Source: Hevea brasiliensis (taxonomy: Eukaryota > Streptophyta > Magnoliopsida > Malpighiales > Euphorbiaceae). Taken from it: a stretch of DNA of 64,000 bases. The stretch's first letter is position 1, and every line of letters begins with the position of its first letter. The notes below the pieces were generated by a model. That model was not told the origin of the DNA, did no database searches, and saw only the letters and a list, made by a program, of their open reading frames with translations. The DNA lies in NCBI RefSeq assembly GCF_030052815.1, contig NC_079502.1, positions 8,722,369 to 8,786,368 on the forward strand, in the 5' to 3' direction. The translations under genes were made by a program, and so were the position numbers. Below are positions 46,738-60,145 of the stretch, in pieces.

Positions 46738-49088
46738 TGTAATGGACCAAGCTAGGGGTCGTTATTGGCTCTAGGGATTGAGTCAGCTTAAGGCTGCCAG
46801 AACCCGTAGTAAGCCTAAAGACCTGTTATACATGAAAAAATTCTTGTATCTGATAGTTCAAGCATACTCTAAACCATTATACTTTAGTTTTCTCATTCAT
46901 AACTTAATATAAAATGACTCAAAATTTAAACCCTTACATACGTGAAATCACTAAAGTGTAATTAGATCATACATCTTACATGAGGAATTAGCTTAGATTT
47001 TAGACATATATAATTACTTCACTCGTATATATAATAAAATATTTATCAAAACTTGAATACCAACATAGTAACTATTCTTTTACATATTACATGTCCACTA
47101 ATCATACAACATAACTAAAACATTCTACAGTTACTCCTGGTGCTCAAACTCCCAAAGCACACTTCTATTCCTGCACTCCTGCACCTAGGGTTAGGGGAAA
47201 GGAGTAAGCTTACACAAGCTCAATGAGTGAACTAACCAAAACATTTCATTTTCTACATATGCAATGCATCATCCATATGAGTTTCATATTATAAACATTT
47301 CACATAAGATAGACTTGTCACCAATGACTCCCCAAATCTAATTTGCTTGGCTTATATAGAGGCTCCTCGGGACTTTCACTTAATATATAGATATCTAACG
47401 TGCCCGGCTCATGCAAAGATTCCTTAGGACTTTCACTTATAACATGACATACGTCATGCACCAAGAGGCATCGTAAAAGTCTCCTCTTAGACTTTATGAA
47501 TCCATAACATACATAACATAACATGATCATATACATGGGGGGAGTCAGTGGGTCATCCATAATCCATCACGCTTTAGTAATAATTATGCAATTATATAAC
47601 ATATTCGTGTTCTAGATACATAAACCCTAAATAAATATGACGTGATGCATGAGGATGATCATAATTTAAATTTAAAAGGTTTTCATTTATTAAGGTTAGA
47701 ATTACTCACCTCTTGTGGCTTATCAATCACCTAACTCCGATGGTAGCTATCCTTGGATCCTTAACCTTCCGAGTCTCTCAAGCCTGATCCTATAAAGTAA
47801 GACCCTAGAGAGTTATACAAGGATCTAAAACTCTATACATATATTAATCATCTTATTTTAGGCCCTTAAGAATCATGAAATTAGGTTTTGAAACCTTGAA
47901 ATCGAAGGAGAAATAAAATGGGCAGAATCAAGTTCGGTTGCCAGAGTTTGGGGCTTTGGCTTGCAAACCTTGGAACATCGGGTGCCCATTTTGGGCGGTA
48001 GCCACTGCGGCTACCGAAGCCTAGGATTTCGTCTGCTGATCCTGGAAATTTTCTAGTTTTTTTGGGAAACTGCATGCTTTCGCTACTGAACAATAGTTTT
48101 TGATAGCCAAACCTGGGAATTTCTAGAATTCCCAAGTCGAAAACCTACATAATCCTTCTCCCATAAACCTCAAAAGTCATCTCAAAGTTCCAAAACACAA
48201 ACCAACCACATATACACATCTTTAGGGCCTAAACAACTTGAAAACATGATTAATACTGACATACATTAATAAAAAACTCAAATCCTAGGTTTTTCCCAAA
48301 CCCAACATAGCATATTCAAGGATTTCTTCAAATCCATCAAGGTTTTAAGGCCTAAAATACTTAAACATCACTAATCTAACAATAAAAACATGCAATTTCA
48401 ACATATATCACAAAACCTTAGACCTAACATGTATAACTTCCTAAACTCATCTTAAAAACAACTTTACAAGAAATTGAATTTATAGAAACCTAATCCCTCC
48501 TCAACTTTCTTAGATTTACCTATTAGATCAAGAAGAAAAGGAAGTTACCTCTTTTCTTAGAGCTTGAAAGTGAGAGAATCAAAGCCCTAAAGTTTGAATC
48601 TACTCTCCTAAACTTCTAAATGAAAGAATCCACCTCTAGATCTTAAAAAACTCAAGAAAATCTCTTCAAATAGCTCCTTGTATGCCCCAGTAGTTGAGAG
48701 AGAGGGAAGAAGAGAAAAACTCAAGTGTTTTTTTATAGTAAAATAGGCTTTGATATCTTTTATACCCTTAAGGTCGAGAGACTTTTGGCTAACAGAAACC
48801 TCAATTACATCTGCCAGAGTCCATTCTGTCCAAAAAGGGATTTAAGTCGAAAAAGGGACTTCGGCTGCTGAAGTTCCTTCTACCCAAACACGCACTTAAA
48901 AACTTTTCTTTGATCAAAACCATTAAAACATTTTCATTTTCTTAAAAGCATTTTGAATACTTCAAACACACATACATAAACATATTTTTACATCTTACTA
49001 CCACTCTCTTGTTAGTAAAGTTTTAATTTTCACCAGGATATTCCGTTAGTAATAGATATTCTGACATCGAAAAATGACAGGTATTACA
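46738..49088 (-). mobile_element. Solo LTR of a Gypsy-type element, 2,351 bp
   Basis: Plus-strand ends are TGTAATGG and GGTATTACA (inverted TGTAAT/ATTACA). Flanking 5-mers GAAAG (46733-46737) and AAAAG (49089-49093) match at 4 of 5. On the minus strand a TATA-like TACTATAAAAAAACAC (about 48730-48745) is followed by pyrimidine-rich leader DNA. No internal domain. It separates two parts of the Copia reverse transcriptase, whose order is restored when it is ignored. Contains short unrelated frames only. Confidence 0.8.
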
Positions 49089-49426
49089 AAAAGTCTTATC
49101 CTAAATTATATCCCTTTTGTTTGGACCTGTAATTAATAGGTCATCTGCATGCACTAACAAAGCAAGAAAAGAATCATTTGAGCCCTTTGTAAATAAGTAA
49201 TTATCATGCATAGATTGCTTGAACCCGCACTAATGTAACTTAGAAGTGAGCTCCTTATTCCATTTTCTTTCAGCTTATTTCAAACCATTAAGGATTTGAT
49301 AAACTTGCATACTCTTGTTTTGTTTTGTGATAGCCCTCTATAGGTGTCATGTAGAGCTCTTCATCTATATGACCAAGTAGATAAGCATTATTTATAGCAA
49401 TTAATTTGATGGATAGCTATTGTTTT
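49089..49426 (-). pseudogene. Copia reverse transcriptase, central segment
   Basis: Continues the frame broken at 51270: NNAYLLGHIDEELYMTPIEGY, then remnants of the QWF...K and FTKGSND region, and a corrupted catalytic block in which the usual YVDDLLITG reads as R-stop-PINY. Stops and small deletions are frequent, so it is inactive. Bounded on its other side by the solo LTR at 46738-49088. Confidence 0.8.
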
Positions 49427-51269
49427 TGTTATACACCGAGAAAGCATGTAAACTACAAAGAAATAATGCAAACATACAAAATACCAATATTTATGTAGTT
49501 TACCCTCTTCACATAGATCTACATCCATGGACATTCCATCTTCCACTATCTTTAAACAAATCAGTCAATTACAAGCTTTAAGCTATACAATCTATTAACC
49601 TAATTACACCAAAGAAAACTCTCATTACATCTCATAAGAAATACATTAGTTAGTCTCTCAGTCTCCTCTAGACATAACCTAATATATTTACTATTTTAAC
49701 TACTACACTACAAATAGTGTCTTTAACTACATGGGGAGCCCTTTCATCAATGGACAAGAATGAATTCCTTTTGAATTCTACGTCCTTTTTTCACCTTAGG
49801 ACAAAGCCCCTTTCTCTCCATGGGATTATAATGGGCAAAAGCCCCTCATCAATGGGCATAGCCAAATCTTAGTAATTGGTAAAGCCCCCCTCTATAATAG
49901 GCCACAACCCCACTCCATGAGCTGAAAACCGCTTTCTTTAATGGATAAAGCCACTCTTTATGAGCTAAGCTAAATAATTTTTCCACAATACTCTTATTTA
50001 TAGTTTTAATCCCCTCAATTCTAATCTAATTAGGAGTCTTACTCAATTTAGGAATACCACTAAAATAAGACTTCTACTCTATATAGGAAATATACTTCCA
50101 ACCTATTGAGGAATATTTCTCCCACTAAAATTAGGAAAATATCTTTCAAATCGACTAGGATTTTGGGTTATAAATCTAACAATCTCTACCTTGACATAAA
50201 ATCCATCAACCATTGCATACTTCAAATTCTTAGGTGTCTTCAATCATTAAATCTCTATGCTTGAGCATGAACCCTTCAAATCATCAATCTTTTCAATCTT
50301 CATTTTAGGTGTAAGTTGCATTTTTCTTCAAAAAAAAAAAAAAATCTTCATGTCATTAACTATCTTGATTTTGCATCAAGAGCTCCACCTTAATTTTAAC
50401 TTTCCACTACTATAAGCTTGAATTTTCTATGTTACGTGTATGACTTCTACATGTTGCAGGAGCTCTACCTTCAACCAAACTCACTAAGATCATCCCATGA
50501 TCTTATACCAATTGTTGTGCATTACGGGAGCATATAAACTATAAAGAAATAAAGCAAACACACAAAACATTAATATTTATCTGGTTTACCCTCTTCATAT
50601 AGGGCTACATTCCTGAGTATGCCATCTTCTACTAACTTTAAATAAATCATTCAATTATAAGCTCTAAGTTATACTACCCATTAACCAAATTATACTAAAG
50701 AAAACTCTCAGTACATCTCATAATAAATACATTAGTTAGTCCTCTCAGTCTCCTATATACATAACCTAATATATTTAGTACTTTAACTACTACACCATAA
50801 ATGGTGTCTTCAACTACACGGAGAGCCCTTTCACCAATAGATAATAATTTCTTTCTCTTGAATTCTATGTCCTTTCTCCACTTTAGACTGAAGCATATTT
50901 TCCTCTATGGGATTGCAATGGGCAAGTTCCTCTCATCAATGGGCATAGCCAAATCCTCATCATTTGGCAAAGCCCCCTTTTATAATGAGTGGCAATCCCA
51001 CTCTATGAGCTGAAAGCCACTTTCTTCAATGGGCAAAGTCACTCTTCATGGGCTAAGCCAAATAATCGTTTCACAATACTCCTATTTATAGAGTTAATCC
51101 CCTCAATCCTAAACTAATTAGGAGTCCCACTCAATTTAAAAATAGCACTAATATAGGAGTTCTACCCTATATAAGAAATATATCTCCATCTTATTGATGA
51201 ATATTTATTCTACTCAAATTAGGAAAAGGTCTTCCAAATCAACTAGAATTTTGAGTCATAAATCTAGTA
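49427..51269 (-). mobile_element. Coding-free LTR retrotransposon (TRIM-like), 1,843 bp
   Basis: Two LTRs (49427-50181, 755 bp; 50513-51269, 757 bp) enclose only 331 bp. The LTRs start TGTT on the plus strand; the left ends AAATCTAACA, and the right ends AAATCTAGTA, a mutated terminus. GTTTT flanks both sides (49422-49426 and 51270-51274). On the minus strand TGGTATAAGA follows the 5' LTR after two bases, one change from the initiator-Met tRNA primer site TGGTATCAGA. There is no coding sequence, so it moved with borrowed enzymes. LTR divergence is substantial, indicating an old copy. Confidence 0.88.
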
Positions 51270-51274
51270 GTTTT

Positions 51275-51609
51275 GATACTGCAATAGCTAAAAATAATTT
51301 GACTAATATTTTTTTAGCAACAAGTGAGAAACTTGCAATGTAATCTAGGCCAAACAATTAGTTATAACCCTTAGCGAATAACCAAGCTTTATACCTTTCT
51401 ATTGTCCCATTTGGATTGCATTTCACCCTATATGCCCATTTTGAATTTGTTGCTTTCTTCCTTACAGGTAAACAAGCTAGAATCCATGTGCCATTGGCTT
51501 CCACTGCTATAAGTTCTTTATTTGTGGCTTTAACCCACTTTTCATCTCTCTTAGCGAGATAATAAAAAGTTGGTTCATGAATAACTAACACATTAGCTAC
51601 AAATGACAT
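51275..51609 (-). pseudogene. Copia reverse transcriptase, N-terminal segment
   Basis: Contains EPTFYYLAKRDEKWVKATNKE, the conserved entry to the Copia reverse transcriptase (RVT_2 type), then GTWILACLPVRKKATNSKWAYRVK, ERYKAWLFAKGYN and, after a stop, LFGLDYIASFSLVAKKILVKLFL. Several normally invariant positions are changed. The frame is cut at 51270 by the insertion at 49427-51269 and resumes at 49421. Confidence 0.85.
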
Positions 51610-52260
51610 GTATTGGGACTAAAAATGGGACTTTGTAAGGTAAAAGAAGGGATAGAGATACCTGATGTATTTGTTGAACCTGATTAACTTATGGAAGTAC
51701 TTGCAGCAAAGAGATTTGAAGGGTCTTCAAATTAGATAGTTGCCACAAAATCTATTAGCCATCCTAGTTTAGAGGTAGGTTCGGTGCTTCTCCTAGGCTG
51801 AGATGGATTAGTTTCAAGTTGAAAAGATTCACTTTGTGGTTGAGATATAGGTAAATAAATTCTGACTGAAATGGACTAAAAAGGATGATTGAATTGGTGG
51901 AAAAGAATTTATAGTATGAGATGTTGTATGTGGTGAAGGATAGTGAGATGAGAAAGGTGAGCGAAGTTCATGATGTGATAAATCAGGAGCAGGAAGTGGC
52001 AGAAAAAGAATTTGAAGTATCTACAACAGGTTGTTACTAATATGAAAATATGTGTTCTTTGAATATGACATCTCTGGATATGCATATGGTTTGGGTATAT
52101 AATTGTAAAATTTAAAAGCTTTATAACCAATAGGGCATCCTAAAAAACACATTTGTGCCTTTGAATAAAACTTTTTCTTATATGGTGATATATTTAGGTA
52201 ATATGTCAAATGCGAAGTTGCTCCTGTATCAATTATCCATTACCCTTTTTTCTTTCTTAT

Positions 52261-54059
52261 CATAACTAAAAAAACAATAATAAGGACACCTAGAAACTTA
52301 AATAAGGGGAACATGTCCCTCGATTCTAAGAGATATGAGCCTCTACACGATGAGAACAATGGCATGCAACTGTGTAGCCTCTCCTCTTCATTTTCAAGAA
52401 TAATGGAAATAAGCTTACATAATAGTGGAGCATGTATAGAGAACCCAAAAGGCTCTCCTAATCAATCATTTGCAACTAGTGATTTTGAATTTGGTCAAGC
52501 GCATAACCAACCTTCTCTAGAATTACCACCACCTATTGACCTCAATGAACTAGAATTATTGACTCATAACAGCCCAAAAAATACATTGTGTTGCTTTGTA
52601 CCATGCTAACTAATTGTGCTATTATGGGGTTGCTATACTACCCATCCTTGACTCATCCCAATCTAATAATAGTCCTAACAGCGATATATATTTATCTTCG
52701 ATAAAAGTTTTAAAGCAATGAGCAAGATTGAGGACCATAGTAGATTTGTAGGGCCTATATCCTAAGGGATCCAAAGGAAAGTGCAAGTCTAGGAAAGAAA
52801 TTTTTAGCTTAGCCTTGTGTTGCTACAGATACTGAAATAGCACATAGGAACAAATGGAATAATGATTGAGAAGTAACATCCTCATTACCCTCACCAAGAA
52901 AGGAAGCTGCTTTAACATTGCAACGCAGTAGGGATCTTGGGTTGGTTTTTGATGGTAATGGATGATCATCATTGATCATATTGCAAAATAGATAGCTGAT
53001 GATATTCACCTATTTGATAACCTATTACTCTGTTTTACTTTAAATGTTTGTTTTCTATTTATAGGTTTTCTTTTCTTTTAGTGCTTTGAGTTGAGGAACT
53101 TTCTTGGAGCTTCAGGGCCATTGTAAGGACTTTCTTAGATACTAAATGCACCTCTATTTAGTGTCAATTAAATAGAGTTTGTTTCCAAATGAACCATGCA
53201 ATTTGATGTCATGTGTAGGTGCTTGACACATTGCTTGTTGAGTTGCAATTGAGTCTTGTTTTGTGGTTTTTCATTGATGGCAAAGTGGAGTTATCTACCT
53301 CTAAGGTCTCTTCATTTGCCTTTGGTCATTATGGTGTGTTGATGGATTAGTTGGGAAGGTCAATTTTCAAATGGCATCAATTAAGTGTTCAGAGTCTTTG
53401 CTATAACTTCATCATTTTGATCTCAAATCCTTTATTTATTTATTTATCTTTATAATCACACCCTTTAATATGTTCCCTCTATTATTTTTTTATTTAATAA
53501 TTAAGTTTATACTCACTACTCTATTTTAACATTTCAGGTTCTTCTAGTGTTCTTAATTTTAGCGAACCTTTATCTTCACCAGCTTTTGAATCTAGTGGAG
53601 GTCAGGCCACCACGCTCTTTTAGCAATTTACTTTTTTTTTTTTTTTGGTTTTTTTTGGACTTATGGTATACATATAGTTATAAAGTTTATGATTTCTAGA
53701 AATTTATAGCTATATTCCTTGATCCTCGTAGACATAAAACCTATAAATATACTTTTGGATGTTTTTAGTTGGCCAATTGTCACTTTCAATTGATTATGAT
53801 AAATGTTAGACAGCTAGATGTCCATGTCCTTATTTCAACAACTCTTTATATTTTATTAACAATATTTTAACTCCATCGATTTTTTGAGCTTCATCCATCT
53901 CTATATGTAAGGACAAGAACAAGTGTTACCAGTGAAGTTTAGAGAGGTTGAATTGCATTGGTACGATCGAGATGCCAAATCACCTTAAGAGGAATAAACT
54001 TGCTTTTTCTTTTATTGAGGACTATTTATGTGCACTATCCAAGCATGACAATTAGTATT
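52261..54059. other. Unassigned DNA between two retrotransposon remnants
   Basis: Two moderate frames occur (52313-52609 plus, 98 codons; 52809-53009 minus, 66 codons) without recognisable domains. Base composition is less A+T-rich than the flanks. A T run lies at 53631-53646. No gene is claimed; the segment could hold decayed LINE or Copia leader DNA. Confidence 0.4.
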
Positions 54060-55988
54060 TTTTTTTATAAGCAAAAGAAATTTATTAGAAAAAAGAACTA
54101 GTAAAAGCCTGGAAGGGAGGTAACAAGGACAAACTTAACAACCAAAGGTTACAATAGAAAGTATCACAATAAAACATGGCAATGTAATTCAAAATAAAGC
54201 TAACAACCAAAAGTGATTCCTAGAGCACTAGAAGCACCAAACACAAGTTCGCTTACAATGATTCTAAAATATTCCTCTCCATGCTGAGAATAAGATATAA
54301 AAAGCTGATGAAGGCTTCATAAAGAGTAGGTCAAATTGATTCTAAAGAGATTAAACATGAAAAAGACAACTAGCAATATTGCCATTCCCAGTTTCTTAAA
54401 TAACCTATAACCAAGACTAGTATGAGACTTGGATAGTCAAAGATATTCTCTCTTCTTACCAATGATAGCTTTGACCATAATGATTGATTATCTTTAGCAG
54501 TACAACTTGCTTCACCTTTTCTTCCATCGCTATGGTATATATAGGGATGAAAAAAATTATAGCTTCCCCTTTTAATTAGATAAAATTAGAATAAGCCAAT
54601 ATCAGAGCACCCATTAACCACTGAATCCTATGAGCATTAGAGTCACAATCATCTGGTGGCAAAGCTATGTCCTAAGGAACCTTTAACCCATGCATAACTA
54701 ACTAGATTAAAGGACCAAACTTCAATTTCAATTGAAAATCTTCCAACTACATCAATGCTTCGAACTTGTGGTTGAAAATACAAGGGATCCAAAAAAGCTA
54801 ATCGTCTCACAAGCAAGCAAATCTTTGGAAAGACCAAAAAAGCATATGCCACAAAAGAAAGAAATGCTCACAAGCCTGATACAGAGACAAAACAACAAAC
54901 ACTTGGAGTGCCAAGACCTAAGCTATAAACAAACACATCGAAATCCACAATCCAATAAAAACGGCAAAATAAATCAACAAGCCCGATACATAAATTAAAC
55001 CACTAAAAAATATAAGCCAAGAAAATGATCGAGCACAATCCTAAACCAAAACAAATAGAGATCCAAAGGAATTAACAAATTGCTTAGCTCAAATTGTTGA
55101 GACATTGGATGTCTTTAGAGATTTGTAGGGGTGTAAATGAACCAAGTTGTTCATGAGCTACTCAAGACTCGGCTCGATAAAAGCTCGGTTCAGTTTAGTT
55201 TGGTTCATTTTTTAAACGAGCCAAGCTTGAGTTCAAATTTTAAGCGCGTTTAATAAATAAGCAGAGCTTAACCTCAACAGTATTTGGTTTAAGCTCGGCT
55301 CGTTTACAAGCTCACAAGTTAGCTGTTGAACAAACTCGCTAGTCAGCTCGTTGAACAGGTTCATTGAATAGACTCGTAATGAGCTCTTGAGCTGGCTTGT
55401 TTACAAAAACATTTATATTAATAATGTAAATATATTTATTTTATTTATAATTGTTCTACAAATAATATATTATTTAAATTATAATATAATCAATATATAA
55501 AAATTAAGATGTTAAATATGTGCTCTCAATATAAAATAATATATTATTAAATATTATATTATTATATACAATTATGAAATAATCAAAATAAAAAGTGTAT
55601 TTATAAAATATAATTTTTTAATAGAAATTTAATTTTTTTTATGAAACTTCAAGTTAATTTTTATACAAGAAATAAAATTAGAAAATTAGGCTATATAGCT
55701 TTGTGGTAGTTATATGACTTAAAAATATGAACCATCTCTCTCTCACTCTTTTCTTCTCTCTCTAAATTTTGAAATTTTAAAAGACTAAACTTCAAGTTTG
55801 ACACTAATTATCTGACCATTATTATTACTCGCTATCTCTTTCTCTACAATCTCCCTCCTATTTCTTTCTATTAACACTAACTAATCTATCTATCTATTAT
55901 TATTACTCTATACTATTCCTCACTCAGACTCTGTCTCTATAAATACTTTTTCTTAATTTCATCCAACCAACTTAGCGTGAAAACATTA

Positions 55989-56013
55989 ATCAATACTCTC
56001 TCCCTCTCTCTTT

Positions 56014-56089
<76 letters not shown>

Positions 56090-56110
56090 AGAGAGGGAGA
56101 GAGTATTGAT
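55989..56110. repeat. 122-bp near-perfect palindrome with a (TA)n centre
   Basis: The left arm ATCAATACTCTCTCCCTCTC continues CTTTATA and enters a TA run. The right arm is its reverse complement, ending GGGAGAGAGTATTGAT at 56110. The arms are 61 bp each with one visible mismatch (TACATA versus TATATA). Single strands would form a very stable hairpin. Confidence 0.95.
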
Positions 56111-56414
56111 AATTAAGTGCATTAGCGTATTATATAATTTACATTCCAAATTTCAATTATATAGTCCTTAAAAACTAATTAAACTAACTAAAATAAATTA
56201 TACAAGGTGTTAAGTGTGTATTGACTATAAATATTACAAGTAATATTTAAAAATTAAACATATAGTATGCACACACATACACACATATACTTCTTTTGTA
56301 TTATTGTAATATAATTATAAAGTTTAAATCAAATAAAAGGATTTAATCATAGAGTGACATATCATAATTGCTTGGGGTGTTATACATATAATTAAAGGTT
56401 CTAATTACCATTTG

Positions 56415-59400
56415 TGTAACACCCTCACCATAGGTAGTCCGTACATTCTACTGTTTCGATGACTAACGTCTGTTCGAACAGCCAGAATGTCTGGAACTAC
56501 ACTTAAACTAGGGTGAGAAGACATAAATTGATGAAATAAAGACTAAGAAAAAAATTAAGAGAAAATAAAAGAAATGAAATATAACTAGGTTAAAGGAGCC
56601 AGAACCACGGCGATGGGTGACCGTATCGGAAAGTCACTGCATAGGCAGTTGACGATCCCAGACCTGTGAGGAACCCTAGAAAATAATTTTCGGGACATAA
56701 TTAAAGGTTTACTGAGGTATAAATGACATTGAAAATGTCAAAGAAAATTTAGTTAATTGGTACAGGTAAAAATAAAAATAAAATAGACAGTATAAAATTA
56801 AAGGAACCGTCGGGTCAGGGATTTAGTCGGTATTACCGAAAAAGTTTAACTGTAACCCAAAGAGGGGCATTTTGGTCATTTGGTACCTAGAATATACTTT
56901 TAACCTAAATGTCCATTAAAATGAGTGATATTTAAATTTTAAAAATCCCATGAAAACATGAAACTATATGTAATATAATTAAAGGAACATAAGGGGAATT
57001 ATTAGAAATTTACAACTTTAATTATTAAAATTAATAATTTAATTTTTAGTGGGGTATAAATAGGTATAAAATGACAAACCTAACACCAATCAACATCATC
57101 TTCCTCACTTCATCTCTCTTGGTCAAACCCTATTCCCATTTTTCCTCCATGAATGCTCACCTTCCAAGCTTAAAATCTCTCTCATTCTCACCACAAATCT
57201 CACAAGTTCCTTCGCTAAAATTAGTCACCATACCTTGGGAAGTTTATAGGCAGCTAAGAAAAGAAGAAATCTTGAAGTTTTTACAAGGTTGAGAAGCTGC
57301 CATTAAAGGTTAGTGCAAGTTTTCTTTTCCTTTCCTTGTTAAATATTGAATTGAGGTTGAAATGAGTGAGTATAACATGAAATTGGAAGAAAATGATTAG
57401 TAATTTAAAACCCTAGATTTTGGCATCTTTGAAAATATGAGAGTTTAATGTTTTCATGCATGTAAATGGTGTTTAGTGATGTTAATAGATATGTAGATGA
57501 AGTTATACATGTGAGAAATGTGATTGCATGTGTATATTGTGATTGATAAATTGGAGTTAAGGTTTTGACCTAATTATTGGAGACTTTGTGTAATTATTGG
57601 AATTTGATTGTGTTGAGATGAATTGATGATGTTAGAAATGCCATGAATGTCAATTTGTAGTTTGGGAGTTGGAGGAAATGAAATTTGGAAGTATACTTTT
57701 CCATGCAGGTTGAGACTTTGAAAATCCAGTGAATATTTTGGGCTATGATTAAAATTGTGTTGCTCCAATTAGTATGAGGCTAATTGGAGATGAAATTAGA
57801 CCTAAAATGCTTCATTTTTCATGAAGAGACCATGCTCAAATTCTATCCAGAACTTGATCAAATTGTTATCCCAATCCGAATGACCAAATAGTGAACCCAG
57901 AAAAATGATCAAATGAATAGTACAGCCATAACTTCCTCTAGACAGGTCCAAATGACCTGAATTTTATACCATTGGAAAGCTTAGATATAGGGCTACAACT
58001 TTCATGAAGACCACAGAGCCCAGAAATGCCTTAAACCAAACCAAATTATTGGCCTAAATTAGGTCACAAAACTGTCTAGAACCATATTGGCCAGAAATTG
58101 CTAGACATAGGCTTACTTGATCAGTTTTGGCAAAGAGGCCATAACTTGGTCTACAAAAATCCAAATTCAATGAAACCAATGGAAAAATTTCCACAAGACA
58201 TAAGTCTACAATATTGGTATTTTGGCCAAAACCCATAAATCAAGAGAACTAGGTCAATTAGCTAGGTCAAGTTAGTATGCAAATTCTGGAAATTGCCTAA
58301 GTGACCACTTAACCCCAGAATGGTCTTTCAGTCATCCCACTAGAAAACTCCAATTAGGATGAGCCATATTGTTCTGGAAACCTAAGAAATAGGACTCCAA
58401 CTTTCTTTTAGATACATTCCTCAAATTATGAATGTAAGAATCCAAAAAGTTGAGTCAAAGCCACTGACCTGAACTGGAATCCTGTTGGCATAGGGTACAT
58501 GAGTCTAGGCCAGTTATTTGGCTATAAGTAATTCTACAAAACTTAAAAAATTGCAATCCAAAATTTTGAGTGACCATAAGACATAGGGCAACAAACTCTA
58601 TGAAGAACACTAAGCCTAAAAGTGACTGCAACATGTTCAATTAAATTAGTAAATTGAACTTCAAAATCTGCCTAGTTAAGAATCCAGAATTAGGAAATGA
58701 ACCAGTTATGGTTATTTGATCATAACTTGAGCTCTAGCAACCCAAACGACATGATTCAAAAAGGGGAAACAAAGACAAGACATAGAGGAACAACTTCCAT
58801 GAATGAAGTATGGAACAAATTGATCAAATTTATAGATAAAGTGAAGACATTAAAACTGAACCTAAAGAAAGGTTCACAAGACAAACTATTTTATAGTAAG
58901 GTTTTAACCCTAATATGTTGCTAAATACTGAATTACATGAAATAGGTATGTGACACCCACTTTCCCACTACAAAGTGACATGAAATTTCTAATAAGTAAT
59001 TGATAATGCTTAATTGCCCAAAGTAAACCTAGGCTTATGTATATAGTTTGGATCGATTGGTATACCAATTAGGGACTACAGATAGCAGTACTGCCCACAT
59101 GAATAATCATTGAATGACAAAATATGTCCGATATGATTGTTCTATAGGCTATATGCCTACTAGTTGGTCATTGTGCCTAATTTCATTTCTGGCTTTAAAA
59201 GCCTGCCCGCTAGCCTTGTGCCTGACATTAAAGTTGTATACAGGGTAAACATATAGTTGTCTAACCAGTATACTCTCGTGTATCCTGCCTTTATAATCTG
59301 TTATAGGTTACTTGGGCACTGATCTGATTTTAAAGAGACTAAAAATGAAATAAATACACAAAGAAGATCCTGATAAATAAATTGATCCCAAAGTCAAATA

Positions 59401-60043
59401 AATTTGTAAAGACTTAGAATTTATGAAATTAGTCTAGAGTTATTATTTTTAATTACTCAGTTATTTTTCTTTAAAGTTATACACCACTAAGCAGTTCGCT
59501 TAGCGCGTTGGTTTTTCCATCGCGTAGGTACTGGAGACCAGACACAGCTGCAGCAGCAGTAGTAGCAGTAGTGTTCTGACAGAGTTTTGACAGATCTGTC
59601 ACAGTCCAGAGTCACCTCAGTATTCTGTATTTTATTAGTAGGGCCCATGTATTAGATTTTGTATATTGATTTATTGTACATAAACATCATGTAATTACAT
59701 TTTGAGATTGTAAATGAAATTGTAAATTATTGTGTATAACTTTTTATATGAATGATTATGAGCAAATTACATGAATGTTTGATGACATAACATGACATGG
59801 AAAAATATGAATGGATATGATTATGTTGACAGGTAAATATTGAAACACGCCAGATGCTAATAAAACAGAGGAGGCTCTATCTGGGTTTCCACAGAAATAA
59901 TTTGTGATAAAAAAAAAATTTACCACATATTTTCTATGAAATTTAAAATTTACAATGGATAGGACAGGATAAGATAGGGTGCTCTGGCACCGAATGTGGC
60001 ACGCTTTACTCAGCTACACTGTAGACGGGTAAGGGACGTCACA
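56415..60043 (+). mobile_element. Solo LTR D (Ty3/Gypsy type), 3,629 bp
   Basis: Begins TGTAACACCCTCACC and ends AGGGACGTCACA. Flanking 5-mers ATTTG (56410-56414) and ATTTA (60044-60048) match at 4 of 5. It shares start, end and internal blocks with solo LTR C at 28118, but is diverged from it. No internal domain. Frames inside (for example 57071-57292) are short and unsupported. Confidence 0.85.
59487..59524 (+). promoter_or_regulatory. Paired-hairpin motif in solo LTR D
   Basis: CTAAGC-AGTTC-GCTTAG (59487-59503) is followed without a gap by CGCGTTGG-TTTTT-CCATCGCG (59504-59524). The second stem has 7 of 8 pairs and a five-T loop. Confidence 0.65.
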
Positions 60044-60057
60044 ATTTAAGTCGATAA

Positions 60058-60062
<5 letters not shown>

Positions 60063-60091
<29 letters not shown>

Positions 60092-60145
60092 GATAAATGT
60101 GGCATGCTTTACTCAATTACAACATGTAGGCGGGTAAGGCACAAT

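Larger units (their letters stand above)
45405..52260 (-). mobile_element. Copia retrotransposon remnant, interrupted twice and internally deleted
   Basis: Read on the minus strand from 52260 to 45405: protease, integrase C-terminus, reverse transcriptase, RNase H, polypurine tract and LTR. The protease WIIDTGATSHLTYYL (around 52185-52240) runs directly into the integrase tail FLGCPIGYKAFKFYN (about 52090-52150), so the integrase core is missing. The reverse transcriptase is split by insertions at 49427-51269 and 46738-49088. Polypurine tract CTTAAGGGGGA (minus strand, near 45602-45611) precedes an LTR-like end starting TGAAAAATATT at 45600, with a TATA-like run near 45449-45460. Neither gag nor a 5' LTR is recognised upstream of 52260. 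Confidence 0.8.

Noticed and set aside
52313..52609. 98-codon plus-strand frame
   Set aside because: No recognisable domain, no promoter or splice evidence, and set between retrotransposon remnants; not called as a gene.
57071..57292. 73-codon plus-strand frame in solo LTR D
   Set aside because: Entirely within a solo LTR and not recognisable as a protein.
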